Below, piece after piece: positions 44,080 to 57,090 of a stretch of DNA of 64,000 nucleotides. Positions within the stretch are counted from its first letter, which is position 1. The number at the start of each line of letters is the position of its first letter. The notes under the pieces were generated by a model that saw only the letters and a program-made list of their open reading frames with translations, was not told the DNA's origin and searched no databases. Source of the DNA: Solea solea. Taxonomy: Eukaryota; Chordata; Actinopteri; Pleuronectiformes; Soleidae. The stretch is taken from assembly GCF_958295425.1 (NCBI RefSeq), contig NC_081145.1:17711272-17775271 (forward strand), written 5' to 3'. Both the position numbers and the translations under genes were made by a program.

Positions 44080-46250
44080 AATAATAGGTTTCCACATGAA
44101 TTCATGCCAGGAGCAATTTCCCTTTAATTTCTTAATCACAGTGTGTAAAGCCTTTCCCCGTTAATGTATCACTAATCATTTATTTAAGATTTGTCCATGA
44201 ATAATAAGACATTAATAAGAACAACGTCGTCGCTATTGGCTTACAGAAGTCATTAGTTCGTCGTCGTGACTTCACTTTGAGCCACATAAGCCATGTGGTC
44301 AGCAGCTGTCAGTGCTAATTAGTTATTAATGATGGATCCACTGTAATTTATTCATGAAGGCTCTGTAGATTTGTAACAAACTCTGGATATTTAAATGCTT
44401 TAAAACATTAGATTTAGACTTAAGGTCCTTCTGTGCACACTGGGGAGCAAGTTGGCGCCATGGCTGTGACTCTTTCACCATTTTTGCCAAGGGAGGTTCT
44501 GCACCATGTGGTTCTTGGCCCTCCTCATCTCCAGCCTCTCTACTAGCTATTAATTGGAGCACCATGCAAGTCATGAGTAACAGGGCATAACTTGTCGTTG
44601 ATGGCACAGTACCAAATACAGTATATTAACACTTTATTTAGATATTAATAAGAATCACTGTCAAGCCATTACATCTGCAGCTGTAAGTCGTGAATAGATT
44701 TTATCAACATAACTTATTTTGTAGACCAATTATGAGTCAACTTCTCCATTTACTAATCATCCAGGAAGGCAACTCTTAAATGTTATGAAAGGATAATGAC
44801 TTTTCCCACTTAGTTTAGTCAGTGGCAGATCTGCAATTAGAGGTGTTTGTCACCTACATGCTCTTCCACTGCATAATCCATCAAGGCCACAGTTGTAAAT
44901 GTTAATATGTAAATGAATGGAATTTGTTGGTTGGAAAGGTCTCTCCCTGATAAATTAATGATTTGACTCTAACACAAGGAGTAGATTTGCTGGAGGAGGA
45001 TTTACTACATCATCCAGAACCTTACTCAACACATTATGAAGTGGAAAAAAACCCCAACTAAGATGTTAGGTATGACTATATTACTCTCTCCATCTCTAGG
45101 TAACAAACATATGGCCATCCTTGAAAAACAGTGATGAATTGATGCAGCGCTTTCAAAAGAACATTGTTGTGCTGATTTTCAACCACCTACTGAGCTGGAA
45201 ATGTCAAGAATGAACAACCTGAGCATGATGCATAAATCCTGAGCAGCATTACCATGTCAGTCTTGACAAAATGCAGATCGACACATGACCTTGTTGTCAT
45301 TGTGCTGAGCAATAATGAATGCTGCAGAACAGCTTTGGCTGAACCTTACGAGACATTGTGTTTACGTTTGTGCCGCGCGCACATATCGCACAGAAGCAAA
45401 CACGCGTCGGAGCATGTTGGCGGCCATAAAGCGTTGTGGGAATGTGTCTGTATATCCCCAACAGAAAACAGACTATTACTAGGCAAGATGCTGTCTCTGA
45501 GGATTGTGTTGTGTATGAGCATATGACACTGTGTGTGTGTGTGTGGTTGGTGACAGAGCAGCAGTCCCTGGAGGAAGACAGACACCAATAGCCATCACTG
45601 CAGAGGAATCCTGGGGGACAGCAAAACTTTCACTGGCACCGTCCAAGCCAGCATCTCTCTCTCTGACAATCTGTCCACACACACACACGCGCACGCACGC
45701 CAAAAACCTGTCTCACTCATAACAACCTTCTCGTCTCCGTCTCTCTCTCTCACCCAAGGAAAACCTTGCAGTAGTCTTTCTGCAACTTACTCACTCATTT
45801 CCAATTACCAGGCAGGTGACTGCCGTTCCAAGACAATAGTTCGCCAAACTTGATTACTTGTTCCCATGGAGCCGGTGGGACGACAGATGAAGCCGGAGCG
45901 AGCGCGTCCGCTCATGTTGCTCAGAGACTGCTGCATTTATCGAGTATGTTTGTGTGTGTGTGTGTGTGGAAAGGAATTTTTAATAATATGGAATTACAGT
46001 CATTCTGTGATATTCTTGGTTGATGGCAATGTTGCCGAAATAGTTTTTCCACCTACAATCTTGTGAAAATGTGTTGCAATAGCAAATGTTTGCTTGCATT
46101 TTCTCTGCAGAAGCGTCTTTATTCTTACACTGTGTCTGTGACACTTTCAATTTCAGGCAGGTTATACTATAAAAATATCACCACTTTGAACCCGCTGTGC
46201 GGCCAGAACATTTTAAGCATTGTATAACAGTATATATATATCGGGGAAAA
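44080..46250. other. Intergenic, no gene seen
   Basis: Short GT/CA runs near 45531-45545, 45675-45690 and 45945-45970. No exon recognised. Confidence 0.45.
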
Positions 46251-46257
46251 TACACTA

Positions 46258-46505
46258 TACCCACTCTCACTCACACATCTTCTACAGCTTTGTCGTCAAC
46301 ACGAGGGTCACGGAGGGGGCTAATCATAGCTGATATAGGGCGAAAGGCAGGGAACACAGGTCACCAGTCCATCGCAGGGTCACATAGAGACAAACAACCA
46401 TCTACTCACACACTCACGGTCAATTTAGAGGGTCCAGTTTGCCAAATCGGCATGTTTTTGGACTGAGGGAGGAAACCGGAGAACATGCAAACTCCACGCA
46501 GAATG
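46258..46505 (-). mobile_element. L2/Maui-type LINE 3' end, reverse orientation
   Basis: Reads as the reverse complement of the 18.8-kb element: gcatgtttttggactgaggg, aggaaaccggagaacatgca, actcacggtcaatttagagg and agggtcacatagagacaaac. Tail towards lower coordinates (agtgagagtggg). Diverged and 5' truncated. Confidence 0.78.
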
Positions 46506-46509
46506 GCCC

Positions 46510-47795
46510 TTGTTCTACACTTAACCCAAATTGCAAATGTTTAGTACATGCATAGATCAAATGTAAATCAGTGTCTGTCGTCGTGTTCTCATGGCAGCCC
46601 TCTCAGCTCTGAGATGGATTGCGTCCATCATGAAAAAAAAAAAATCACACAGATCCACACTCTCCTGCATAAACCAGCGTGAGCTCGCATACCTTCTTCA
46701 TCTATGCCAACACTGTGTCCACACTCATTCTCACCTCAGCGAGATCAGACTGTATTTCATGACCTGAAGCACTTATAGAAAGAGAGAAAGAAAGAAGTAG
46801 CTTTTAGGTAGAAACAATTTGCGGCAACGGCTTTGGCTGTAGGGAGACGATGGGGAACATGAGAGGGAGATTCAGTGGGTGGAGACACACACACACACAC
46901 ACATACACACACGCACGAAAGGTAAATGTTGTCATTTGACAACAGTAATATCAGCCAACAGCTGAGATTTGGACAGGAGCAGGAGAAAACAAACAAACAA
47001 ACCAAAAAACAAACACCATCTGTGTCTCTTCGTGAAACTAATATTCCCAATGATGAGGACACCAAAGAACCTTAGTTATGACCAGTAAACACTGACTGTA
47101 AATGATTATGATAAAGGTATTTTTTTGCCGTCGGACGCAGACCTGCTGCTTCATTAATATTGATGCCAGGTATTCCGCACAGATTCACTGAGAGCAGGAG
47201 CTCAAGGATATTCGGCTTTTACCTCAGCAGTCATGTCAGCGGCATCTCTTGTGCATGTCAAAGCGCGCGCACACACACACACACATGCACACAAACAACA
47301 GCACAACAACCCTTATCTTTGAAATACTGCACAAATCCCATAATTACAATGCTCATCACAGTTTCCCTGTTAATCATATGAATTATAATTGCTTCATGAA
47401 TATTTTCACAGGAGCTGGAGCCCATTTTGACATAAGGTGATGGCTGCCTCTATATTTCCAAGCCAATTGAGCTGATCCAATACACCCCCCCCCCCCCCCC
47501 CAACACACACATGTACGGGCACATGTACATGTAAACACGTCTGTAAACCTATGTGCGGTTGCATACTGACAAACTGTACATGTGCTACGTACATTTTGTC
47601 AACACTCATTTTAATCCCATGTGACAGCAGTGTGTCACTCAAGTGCGTTATATTATGAGGTACACATGACCGATCTCTCACATCGCTTTGTGATTCATGT
47701 TCATCTCTGACACTTATGACGGCATTTTATCACTGAAATATAATATTAAGCAGCATCTGTCATCTTCAACACCACAATTCATATATTAGTATATA
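46510..47795. other. Intergenic with simple repeats, no gene
   Basis: Holds (CA)n at 46884-46914 and 47267-47285, and a C run of 17 at 47485-47501 followed by (AC)n. No coding evidence. Confidence 0.45.
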
Positions 47796-47801
47796 CAGTA
47801 C

Positions 47802-48827
47802 CAGCGGTGGAAAGTAATGAACTACATGTACTCAGGTTCCTGTAATTGAGTAGGTTTTTTGTGTACAGGACAGGTGAATGATGAAGACAGGTGAATGATG
47901 AGGAGAGGTGAATGTTGAATGATGAGGACAGGTGAATGATGAGAACAGGTAAGTGATGAGGACAGGTGAACAATGAGGACAGGTGAATGTTGAATGATGA
48001 GTACATGTGAACGATGAGGACAGGTGAATGATGAGGACAGGTGAGTAAAGAGGACAGGTGAATGTTGAATGATGAGTACATGTGAATGATGAGGACAGGT
48101 GAATGATGAGGACAGGTGAATGATGAGGACAGGTGAGTGATGAGGACCGGTGAATGATGAGGACAGGTGAGTGATGAGGACAGGTGAACGATGAGGACAG
48201 GTGAATGTTGAATGATGAGTACATGTGAATGATGAGGACAGGTGAGTGATGAGGACAGGTGAATGTTGAATGATGAGTACATGTGAACGATGAGGACAGG
48301 TGATGAGGACAGGTGAATGATGAGGACAGGGGAGTGATGAGGACCGGTGAATGATGAGGACAGGTGAGTGATGAGGACAGGTGAACGATGAGGACAGGTG
48401 AATGTTGAATGATGAGTACATGTGAATGATGAGGACAGGTGAGTGATGAGGACAGGTGAATGTTGAATGATGAGTACATGTGAACGATGAGGACAGGTGA
48501 ATGTTGAATGATGAGTACATGTGAACAATGAGGACAGGTGAGTGATGAGGACCGGTGAATAATGAGGACAGGTGAATGGTGAATGATGAGGACAGCTGAG
48601 TGATGAGGACAGGTGAATGATGAGGAGGTAAGTGATGAGGACCGGTGAATAATGAGGACAGGTGAATGGTGAATGATGAGGACAGGTGAATGAATGATGA
48701 GGACTAAGTAACTGTTAGTATTAGTATGGTATATTTTAAACAAGCTACTTTTTTTTTTACTTTAACATTAGTACATTTTTAGACCAGTACTTTTACTTAG
48801 AATATTTCAGTACTCTTTCCACCTCTG
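47802..48827 (-). mobile_element. Non-autonomous hAT element carrying the same minisatellite (copy B)
   Basis: Inverted relative to copy A at 36.0 kb. Ends: left cagcggtggaaagtaatgaa, right (reverse complement) cagaggtggaaagagtactg. The sub-terminal phrase actggtctaaaaatgtact is shared with copy A. No exact 8-bp duplication is visible; the flanks are a TATA/ACAC-rich tract, so it may have been lost. The extra length relative to copy A is the longer internal array. Confidence 0.85.
47868..48705 (-). repeat. 17-bp minisatellite, about 49 units with higher-order pattern
   Basis: On the plus strand the unit is about aggacaggtgaatgatg. A longer block containing gtgaatgttgaatgatgag and tacatgtgaa recurs, beginning at about 47986, 48060, 48203, 48262, 48405, 48464 and 48502. 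Three long frames of 230-303 codons on the minus strand are purely products of this array. Confidence 0.95.
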
Positions 48828-48829
48828 GT

Positions 48830-50157
48830 ATACACACACACATGCAGTATATACATACAACAAATACTGTAGTAGAATGTGTAATACTAATATCCTTGCA
48901 GTCACTAAAAGCCATAAGGCACACAACCTGACATCTGCTCTCAGTAGCTTTTACACCTCAGCATGTGTGAAGCAGTGGTGAGCTCAGTGTGCGAGGGTAC
49001 AAAGCAATCAATGCTGAACCCACATGGAACACATCAGCAAACCAGTTACCAATACAAACACATGCAAATGAATTCAAGAAGTCGACTCTTTACATACGTA
49101 CATAGCCGCTTATGTCAAAACTTAACTGTTTCTTGTACAAATGCTGTACTTCATAGTTAAAGTAACATTGTGACACGATCCACCAAAACTGAATGTTAAT
49201 TGTTCCATGACATTACATTTATTTGACAAAGAGAAACAAAAAACTGAGTAGATACATTTAAGAAAAGACAGAATGCATCAAGTTGTTCACTTGCAGCCGG
49301 ATTAGTGCCCAGTAATAATTACACATCACTGATATTCTTCAGGCTAAAATTACACCATTGTTCCAACAAATGACATTACTCATCATCCAGTAATAATCCC
49401 AGAGGGCAGTCACCACACTCTCGCTCTCATGGGAACGCCATCTCTCCAGCGTCATCCAACTTACTTCAGAACTCTCCTTGTTCTCTTCCACTCTCCTCTT
49501 TCTACTTTCCCCTTTGTTATAATGACATTATCAAGATGCAGAGTTCTATTAAGAAGCTTTCTGCTCATATAATCTATATTTTGGTATTCCGCGGGAATAT
49601 TGAATTTGTTTGGCCGCAGGGCGGAAAATGGGTTGTCAAAAACGGTTACAGTCACAAGGCGTGTGGCAGAGATTCTCGGTGATCAGATATTTCTCTGCTG
49701 CAGCAGCAGCAGCCATTTTCATGATGGCACTTTAGATGTGAGGCCACAAACGGGTCCCTTCACCACCTCACTGCATGAGATCTTGGCCTCATCTGCCTCT
49801 GATCGCCAGATTGTTCCACCTCACCATGCGCCACCACACTGTCTGCCTGCTGCCGAAAACATCTTTCCCCCAAATACAATGCAACTGCAAACCATCAGTG
49901 TTCTGTTTCTGAATCCCATTAATCTGTGATTGCAAGTATATTCCATAAGCATGTGCAGCATTTATTAGTAGGACCTATTGTCACAGCAAATCCATCTGTA
50001 GAGGCCATTGTTTAAACTTCTCCCTTCCTCTGTCGTCTCAGTTGTTCTCGAGCTGCTCAGACTGGTCTCAGTTGCGTCTTTCTATCAGCTCATTCGATGA
50101 GTCTTGCATAATCTGTCACCAGGAATCTTTCACATTGTTATTTCCTTAGCAAGAGCA

Positions 50158-50239
<82 letters not shown>

Positions 50240-51425
50240 GGTGCAAGTAAATAAATAAATAATAAAACGCACTCTCTCCCTAGAGCAGTTAGTAATTCAC
50301 ATTGAAGAAGCTAGAGGGAGCTGTGGGTGTTTGACATCCAGACTCACTCTTCTCTCTTTTCAACATCGACACTCCCTCTCTCACACACACATATACACAC
50401 ACACGCGCGCACACATATCAACATGCACAGGTGACTTATTAATATCTCATGAGGAGCTCACAGATCGGAATCAGCCCATCTCGCTCTGACATACAAAATG
50501 CAGCGTCTGGTGTCAGCGTTTGGGACACAGAACAGAACTAATAGGAAGCTTTTAAGTGCACCCTTCAAGCCAATGGAAGGAGACATCATACCCACAACGT
50601 CACTGGGCTGCTCACTTAGGAGTGCACGTATTGAGGTTATACGCATGAAGCAACCTTGCCTGAGGTAGTGATGAAAAACCCTCAGTGGTCCCCTCACTGA
50701 GGGCGAAGACAGTTTGGCTTAATTCAAAAGAGCCATTCTGATTTTATGCTCGCACCAAATCTCAGTCCTTAGATAATTCATTTCTAAGGAGAATACATTA
50801 CTATTGCATTATACAATGATTGCAAGCATATGTATCTTAGAGAAACTAGGAGTCTTGACCACTGAAGCAGCGTGACAGATGGAAAACAGTCAATTTATTC
50901 AGATTCATTAGTTTCTTTGTTATCCCTTGAGGTTGGTTGCAGTGTGGTACTGAAATGCAAATGTAGATAATGCAGTTATTTAATTCCACACTGAAAATGA
51001 TACATGTGCACGTCCCCCAAATCCAGGCCATGGCTATTGCAAATATACCAAATGGCATGAACCAATAAGCAAGGAGTCACCCTCCATTAGGTGTGACATA
51101 CAGGATTCCGATAAAAATAAAGGACATACTGAATGGTTACAGTCTGTCACCATTGTCCCGATGACACAACGCCTACTCACCAACTGTCACGGCTGATTGA
51201 AACCACAGAATGTTCCTGGTAATCTCATTCCCAAGAATTAAAAAAAAAGAAGAGAAGACTGATTTAAGCTCTACCTTCCCCTTGTAAGATTACGCACTTT
51301 TTGTATGTTTAGGTACCTGCAAACAACCACCTCACATGTCTGCAGTATTTTGCCTCCCACTGTCAGAGGTTCTCTTGTACGCCCCACTAGTGTAACCAAC
51401 ACAGTGAGTTTTAACCACCTTTTCA
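48830..51425. other. Intergenic, no gene seen
   Basis: 49560-49870 is repeat-free with some CpG and could be conserved non-coding DNA. The (CT)n array is listed separately. No supported exon. Confidence 0.4.
50161..50234. repeat. (CT)n microsatellite, 37 units
   Basis: Uninterrupted TC/CT run of 74 bp. Long polypurine/polypyrimidine mirror tracts of this kind can adopt H-DNA; this is known for the class and not shown here. Confidence 0.97.
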
Positions 51426-51431
51426 TTTGCA

Positions 51432-51505
51432 GATAACTGGACATAGTCATTCACTGTCTGGCGCTCTATCCTCCACATAAGAGTCAGGGACAGGCTGTCA
51501 AAAAT
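51432..51505 (-). mobile_element. Small L2/SINE tail fragment
   Basis: On the minus strand: ctgactcttatgtggaggat then agagcgccagacagtgaatg, matching the end of the 11.5-kb copy (cttatgtggaggataaagcg). Only the last part of the tail is left. Confidence 0.5.
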
Positions 51506-52154
51506 GGTCAAAGTAGGATTAGACAATTTAAAAAAGGTTTAACTTTCAGAAACTCTTTGAGACCAGTTGAATAATTCAAAAATACATATCCATAAAAGTA
51601 ATAGGGAATAGATACATGGATGTGTTCATGGATTTGGTGTTATATGTAAAATGTCACGGTTAAAATCTGCTCCTTGATTGTGCTGCTAGTCTTAAGTAAC
51701 ACCATGTGATCAACACCAATTTAGTTATCTCCTGGCACATTTGACACCTTAATGTCTCACATAGAAAAGTTCTACTTCTTGAGACTTCCTGTCACATCTG
51801 CCAGGAAAACTGCCACTCTACTAGCACACAGTCATTAGTGGCATTACATCGTTACATGCACAGTCATAAGCCAAAAGAAGACGTCATTTGTTAGATCTAA
51901 TTGGTCATATATTTTTCTGTCAATTAGTTTTTGTTTCAATTTCTATTCTTATTCAGCACGCTTGTTACTGTGTCTATGTGAATTTCCCCTATGGGGAATC
52001 AAAAAAAACATACATCTTATTTCTTAATTATATACATAACAATGTTTTTCATGTATATACATTATATTTCAAAAAGTTTACTTTTAAAAACAATGAGACA
52101 GTTGTAGCATAGCATAGCATTATTCTTCTGCAGTAAACATACCTTGCAACATAC

Positions 52155-52260
52155 CTGACTACGAATGTAAATCCACTCAATGGGATTTCCACAGGCATAG
52201 CAGGTGAGGGCATTGAATTCTCTTATGTCCCCAACCATGACAACTCCAAAGGCTTTGGTG
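52155..52260 (-). other. Candidate cryptic coding exon (106 nt)
   Basis: Between an acceptor-like acctcag (ends 52261) and a perfect donor CAG|gtatgt (52154), the minus strand stays open and reads TKAFGVVMVGDIREFNALTC then YACGNPIEWIYIRSQ. The CxxC pattern and the absence of simple sequence make it look protein-like. I cannot name a family and no neighbouring exon was found. It may be a real exon of an unassigned gene, an old pseudogene piece, or chance. Confidence 0.25.
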
Positions 52261-52399
52261 CTGAGGTTCCAGACATCCAGTTCAATTCAAGGAGGATCCA
52301 ATCACTTTTGCCAGTGGATTACTGACCCCACTACACACAGTGCACGTCGTCTTTAAGCATGTGGATTTTTCTGGAACTATACTATGGATAATACTTGAC

Positions 52400-55300
52400 G
52401 CAAAGCAATAATTTCATCAAAAAAAAACTCATACTTTACAGAGTTTGTTACGCACAAATAGGAGACTGCTGTTTAAACTTTTGTGGTCACAGAGAGTGCA
52501 TGGTGCAGAGACGCTGCTACGGGCTAAAGATTCTCCACCGCACTGTGATTGTTCAGTGGTGCTCATCTCAAACATTTCTACACTCTAAGCAAATAGAGAA
52601 CAACATAATAAGTGTGTGTGCTGCACCACCAAAGGATGACTATACTTACTGTTGTTTTGGCTGAAAGGGCCCGAGGCAGCTTACTATTGATGTACCATCA
52701 GAGAGCAGGCCACAGTTAGAGCAAGGAGAGCTATTTGTTTCATCTGTCCTCACAGCTCGCAGCCATTTATCACACAGAAAAGCCCGAGCAACTATCAATG
52801 CGCCTTCAATAACACAGAGGACTACATTGCCACAACATCCGTGTAGGTGTGTTCAATAGAAACACAGCACTCTACGGCAGCTTTACACACATGTGCAGGC
52901 ACAGACACACTTTCCTCTTCAAAGGCCAATCACCTTGGCGTTGACCTCTCCAACTGCCCCTCCTTTCTGCAGCTCTATTTCCGTCATTCCTAAGGGTTCG
53001 CGGGTCAGAACAATTGAACGAGCTGCAAGGCACATGTTGTGCAGCTATTTACCAGCGATGTCAAGTCACGGACTTGGGTAATAGAAAAACGTGAGAGCTG
53101 CTAACGGCCAATAATATAATGTTAGTGCTCAGCTGCGGGCTGCAAAGGCAAACTCCGAAATCCATTTCATACAGCCAAGGCTGCACCCAGCACCACTGAC
53201 ATGCCCTCGTTGTGTTTGCTACGCCACACAATCTCATGTGTTTTCTCTTCGGCGTAACCTCGGCCTGCCCCTTCTTTCTCAGGCTCATTTCAGAGCCTTT
53301 GAGGCAACACGAGGGAGGAAATTGTTGTGGAGTAAATAAGTCACATTGCATCAGCGGTGCAGTAATGTGTTTCTAATGACTGTCTAAATGAGAAATCCTC
53401 TCATATTAAGCTAAAGTAATTAATAATTGATTAAACAAAGTGACATTGAGTGGCAAAACAATGCAAGGTGTGCTTCACTAACAAGCCTGCGATATGGATT
53501 TATGCTGATATATTCCGGTGACTGAGATACTGATAATACAGCCAGAAGGCTTCACGTTACATACAGTATGTTCTGATGCCCATGCAGGTCATTGGAAGGA
53601 AAAACATGCCTTTTTCCTGTAAACATTCTTTTACTTGCTTTACTTGAAAATTGAACAGTGACCAAGTTACTGAGATGTAAAATGAATGGTGCAGGAAGTG
53701 AATTAAATTAAAAGTGGATGAATTGTATTTGTGTTCTTGGGAAAAGGTGACCTTCCTGGTTATTAAACCGCACACGCCGAGGCAAAACGGATGTAGTATG
53801 TTGAAGGGAGGACCGCTGCAGTGTACGAAAGACACAATTCAGCTCCACTCAGAAGAGGTTTGGTCCGACATCTCTGAATCTATAAACCTCGAGGTCAGTA
53901 GATTCCTCTGAGGATGCCAATGTTTTCCTTTGTTTGTTTGCAGTGGAGGGTTTTTGTGGCCTCTCATTTAGATCTACAGATTGATTAAACAATGTTGTCG
54001 GCTTTGATGTCACCTTTGCATGGCTTGCTTTTAACCTATTGCATTTTATGCACCGACTCACTATCATACCCTGGCTCTGCCTGCTCCTTTTTTCCCTGGT
54101 CTCTGGATTGAAGCCAACAAAACTCCTTTCAAAGCCATTTGGCCCCCAACATGTACACACACACATTTGTTGTCCAAAAATCATTTACCTGCATTCTGCC
54201 CTTGAACCGAACAAGTACATTGTTTGTTCAATACAATATTGGCTCGACAACATTGAGGAGACAGAACACCAGCCCATTAACAATACAGATGACTTCAGGG
54301 TTTACCGTTATAAGTGTATGGTATTCGAGGACAGATTGAAATATCATGACGCTAAATTGAAAAGAATATACGGTTTAGAGGGATATGAAAAAAATAAATG
54401 ATATGACAGTGTAACAGCTGTCTGTTTTGCAAGGAACCTTCACAGAATTTGTCCTACACTCAGCTAAGGTTAAACCTCCTTGGCTCATGTTGAGAAGTGG
54501 GGGGGAGCGGGGGGAGATCGAAGCAGGGAAAACTATTTTTGCACCATGTCTCTTGAGATTATTGTGTTTTTGTTTCGTAGAAAAGCTGGGAGCAATTTTC
54601 TCTTGTTTTTTTTGAACTGAAATTGAACATAAAGAGCCCGAGATTAGAAAACGAAACACTTTGAGAGCTTAAATTATTGTTTGCCAAAACACATTCCGCG
54701 TCCACTACATTTGTGTACGCCTTTTGAAAGATCACTGTTCACATGACAGTGGCACCACAACAACAGATTTAAATGTGTGACGATGCAGCTGATATCTTGA
54801 CCAACATCGTGTCCATACATGTCGACTGCATACTGAACATCTGCCTGAGGCATGTCATGTCATCATGGTGCTGCATATGCATGATGACTGACAATGGCAG
54901 AGTGAATCACTGTCAGCTTGTGCCTTCACTGATGACAACACACACACACACGCATGCTGGTTTTGCATTGTTGTGTGGAAAGTGTGGACACTCATGGACG
55001 CAATGCATTCCCTTTATAACCCTAAACCCAGGTCTTACTCCTCAAAACGTCCAAGTGTCCTAACAAAGATAGGTTTGCTTGACAATTGGTCCACGCAGCC
55101 TACTTAAGAGTATTGAACGTGATATAGTGTCTGCCCCAGAAAAAATCACACAGCTAATTCTTATTTTTAAATATCCTGTTATAAGGCTGGGAAGACATGC
55201 AGTAAGATGAAAATGCAATCAGGAAATCCATCATTCTGACAAGGACCGAGGGAGTTGAATTGGGGGCCATCACATACACATATATGAAATTAATTAGAAT

Positions 55301-56850
55301 CCAAATAAAGCCCAAAAGGGAGTTAACAAAGGGATGCTTGGATCTGAAGCGAGAGAACCAGGTGTTTCCTGTTTTCTGGATTATGGGAGAGCCGACAAAC
55401 ATGTTGCTATTGTCAAATTTGTTGATCATGCATTGGAAATGTATGTTCAAACAGTAAAAAGAGCATGAGAACGTCAGCCTAGGATGTGAAGACCGGGAGT
55501 GACAAATACAAACATACGTACAAAGTTGATGATGTCAGACAGGCTTTAAAAAGTGTGGTTACGGGAAAACGGGCAGAATTTTCTAGGATTCGGCTCAAAC
55601 TCTGTCGGACACCTGCAGGGACTGAACTGATACTGGCTTGCAACAATAAAGTTCTCTTTGTTCATACAAGCCTTGTGTCAGCAGAGTCTTTCCTACACCA
55701 TCAACTCATCATCTGTTGTTTTAAGAAGAAATAAGCCCGATTTAAACGACAATGACAACACTCCACCTTGACTATATCCCTACCAATCTTTTCCTGTGCT
55801 CTCTGTATACAGCCCTATACTGGGCAATCATACCATTTTAGATATTGACAGACGATAGATACCAATTAAAGCAACATCCTGCTTAACACTGGATCAATTC
55901 AACGGCTAAGCATCAAAGTGAAGGAGACCTTGGTAAAAGTCACTTATCTGACTTTTCCTGAAATTTATATATATAAATACATTTCCATGAAGATGTTTTA
56001 TAGGAAGGAGGGCAGGAGTTGATGCATCTCAAGGGTGAAGATGCTGGCTTGGCAGAGGAGACACCAGAGGATGGATGCCCGTCATGGCCTAAGCTGCCTG
56101 ACTCAGTTGCGTCTCATCCCAGTTCTCCCATTTTCTCACTAGGGGATGTAGATGAGAACACTATGGTGGCAGCTGATCTGCCAGGCTGCCCCCCGGCCAC
56201 TTGCTGACCTTCAGACATTGTCTTGGGAGTTCTCGCATATCATCATCAAAGCGGCAGGGCAGATGAACAACAAGCTGCCTCCACAACCTCCAACGACTGA
56301 AAGGCTTTTGTGTGCACATGGCTCCTTTTAAAATGTATAGTGCTTTTGAACTTGAACCAAATCACCTGAGAAATTAAACAGTGAATCAAACTCGCATCAG
56401 ATGTGGGCCAACAATGTGGACTAAGCATTCTAAGCAACACACTTCATTGTACCATGGATAAAACTAATTTCCACAAACACTGTATCCATGGTCAATGAAC
56501 AACACATGTAAACACCAACATGACAACATGCAAAGTTTATAGTTGAGTGGGCATTTGCTCTCACTGCAATTGTGATGCATGTTATGAAAGAAAAGGATAT
56601 TTATTGTAATTAAACAACAATACAAAATTATGGCCTTATAGTTTTGTACGTTTGGGAGTAGGAAGACATTATCTTGGCAGCAGTTACACATGTGAATTTA
56701 GTTTAGTCAAAAAAAAAGAAGATCTTACTCCTTAAACTTTGATAAACTGTTGGAACATTTAATTCTTGGACACTTTTAAATACAGTTATCAATAATACAT
56801 CCAACAATGTGTTATTTTATCTTAATTTTTAATTACAGTATCTCTCCACA
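52400..56850. other. Intergenic desert, candidate conserved non-coding stretches
   Basis: No exon recognised. 53930-54080 and 55200-55450 are repeat-free, contain homeodomain-type cores (gaaattaattagaatccaaa) and look like developmental non-coding DNA. A short 62-codon frame at 56019-56207 has no family signature. Confidence 0.4.
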
Positions 56851-57055
56851 GCAGTTTTGTGCACCTGATAAATCTGCAGAGTAAGCTCCTCCCACTTCCC
56901 CCCTCTGACATGATTGAAAACACCTGCTGCTGGTCAGGTAGCATTTTCTGCTTGTATTTTATTTTTGTGGTATTTAACCTGCCAACATTATAAAGAGTCT
57001 CTCAGCCAAGGTAAGTCAATTTGTTTTGTTCTTATGTACAGCTGGCTATCATGTG

Positions 57056-57058
<3 letters not shown>

Positions 57059-57089
<31 letters not shown>
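57059..57089. repeat. (GT)n microsatellite
   Basis: About 15 uninterrupted TG units ending in TT. Confidence 0.95.

Positions 57090-57090
<1 letters not shown>

Noticed and set aside
47779..48743. Three overlapping minus-strand frames of 232-303 codons rich in SPVLITHLSSS
   Set aside because: Product of the 17-bp minisatellite: all three frames of the same strand are open with the same repeated peptide. No start context, domain or splice evidence.
52893..53351. Short overlapping frames as genes
   Set aside because: No splice chain or domain; frames on both strands overlap.
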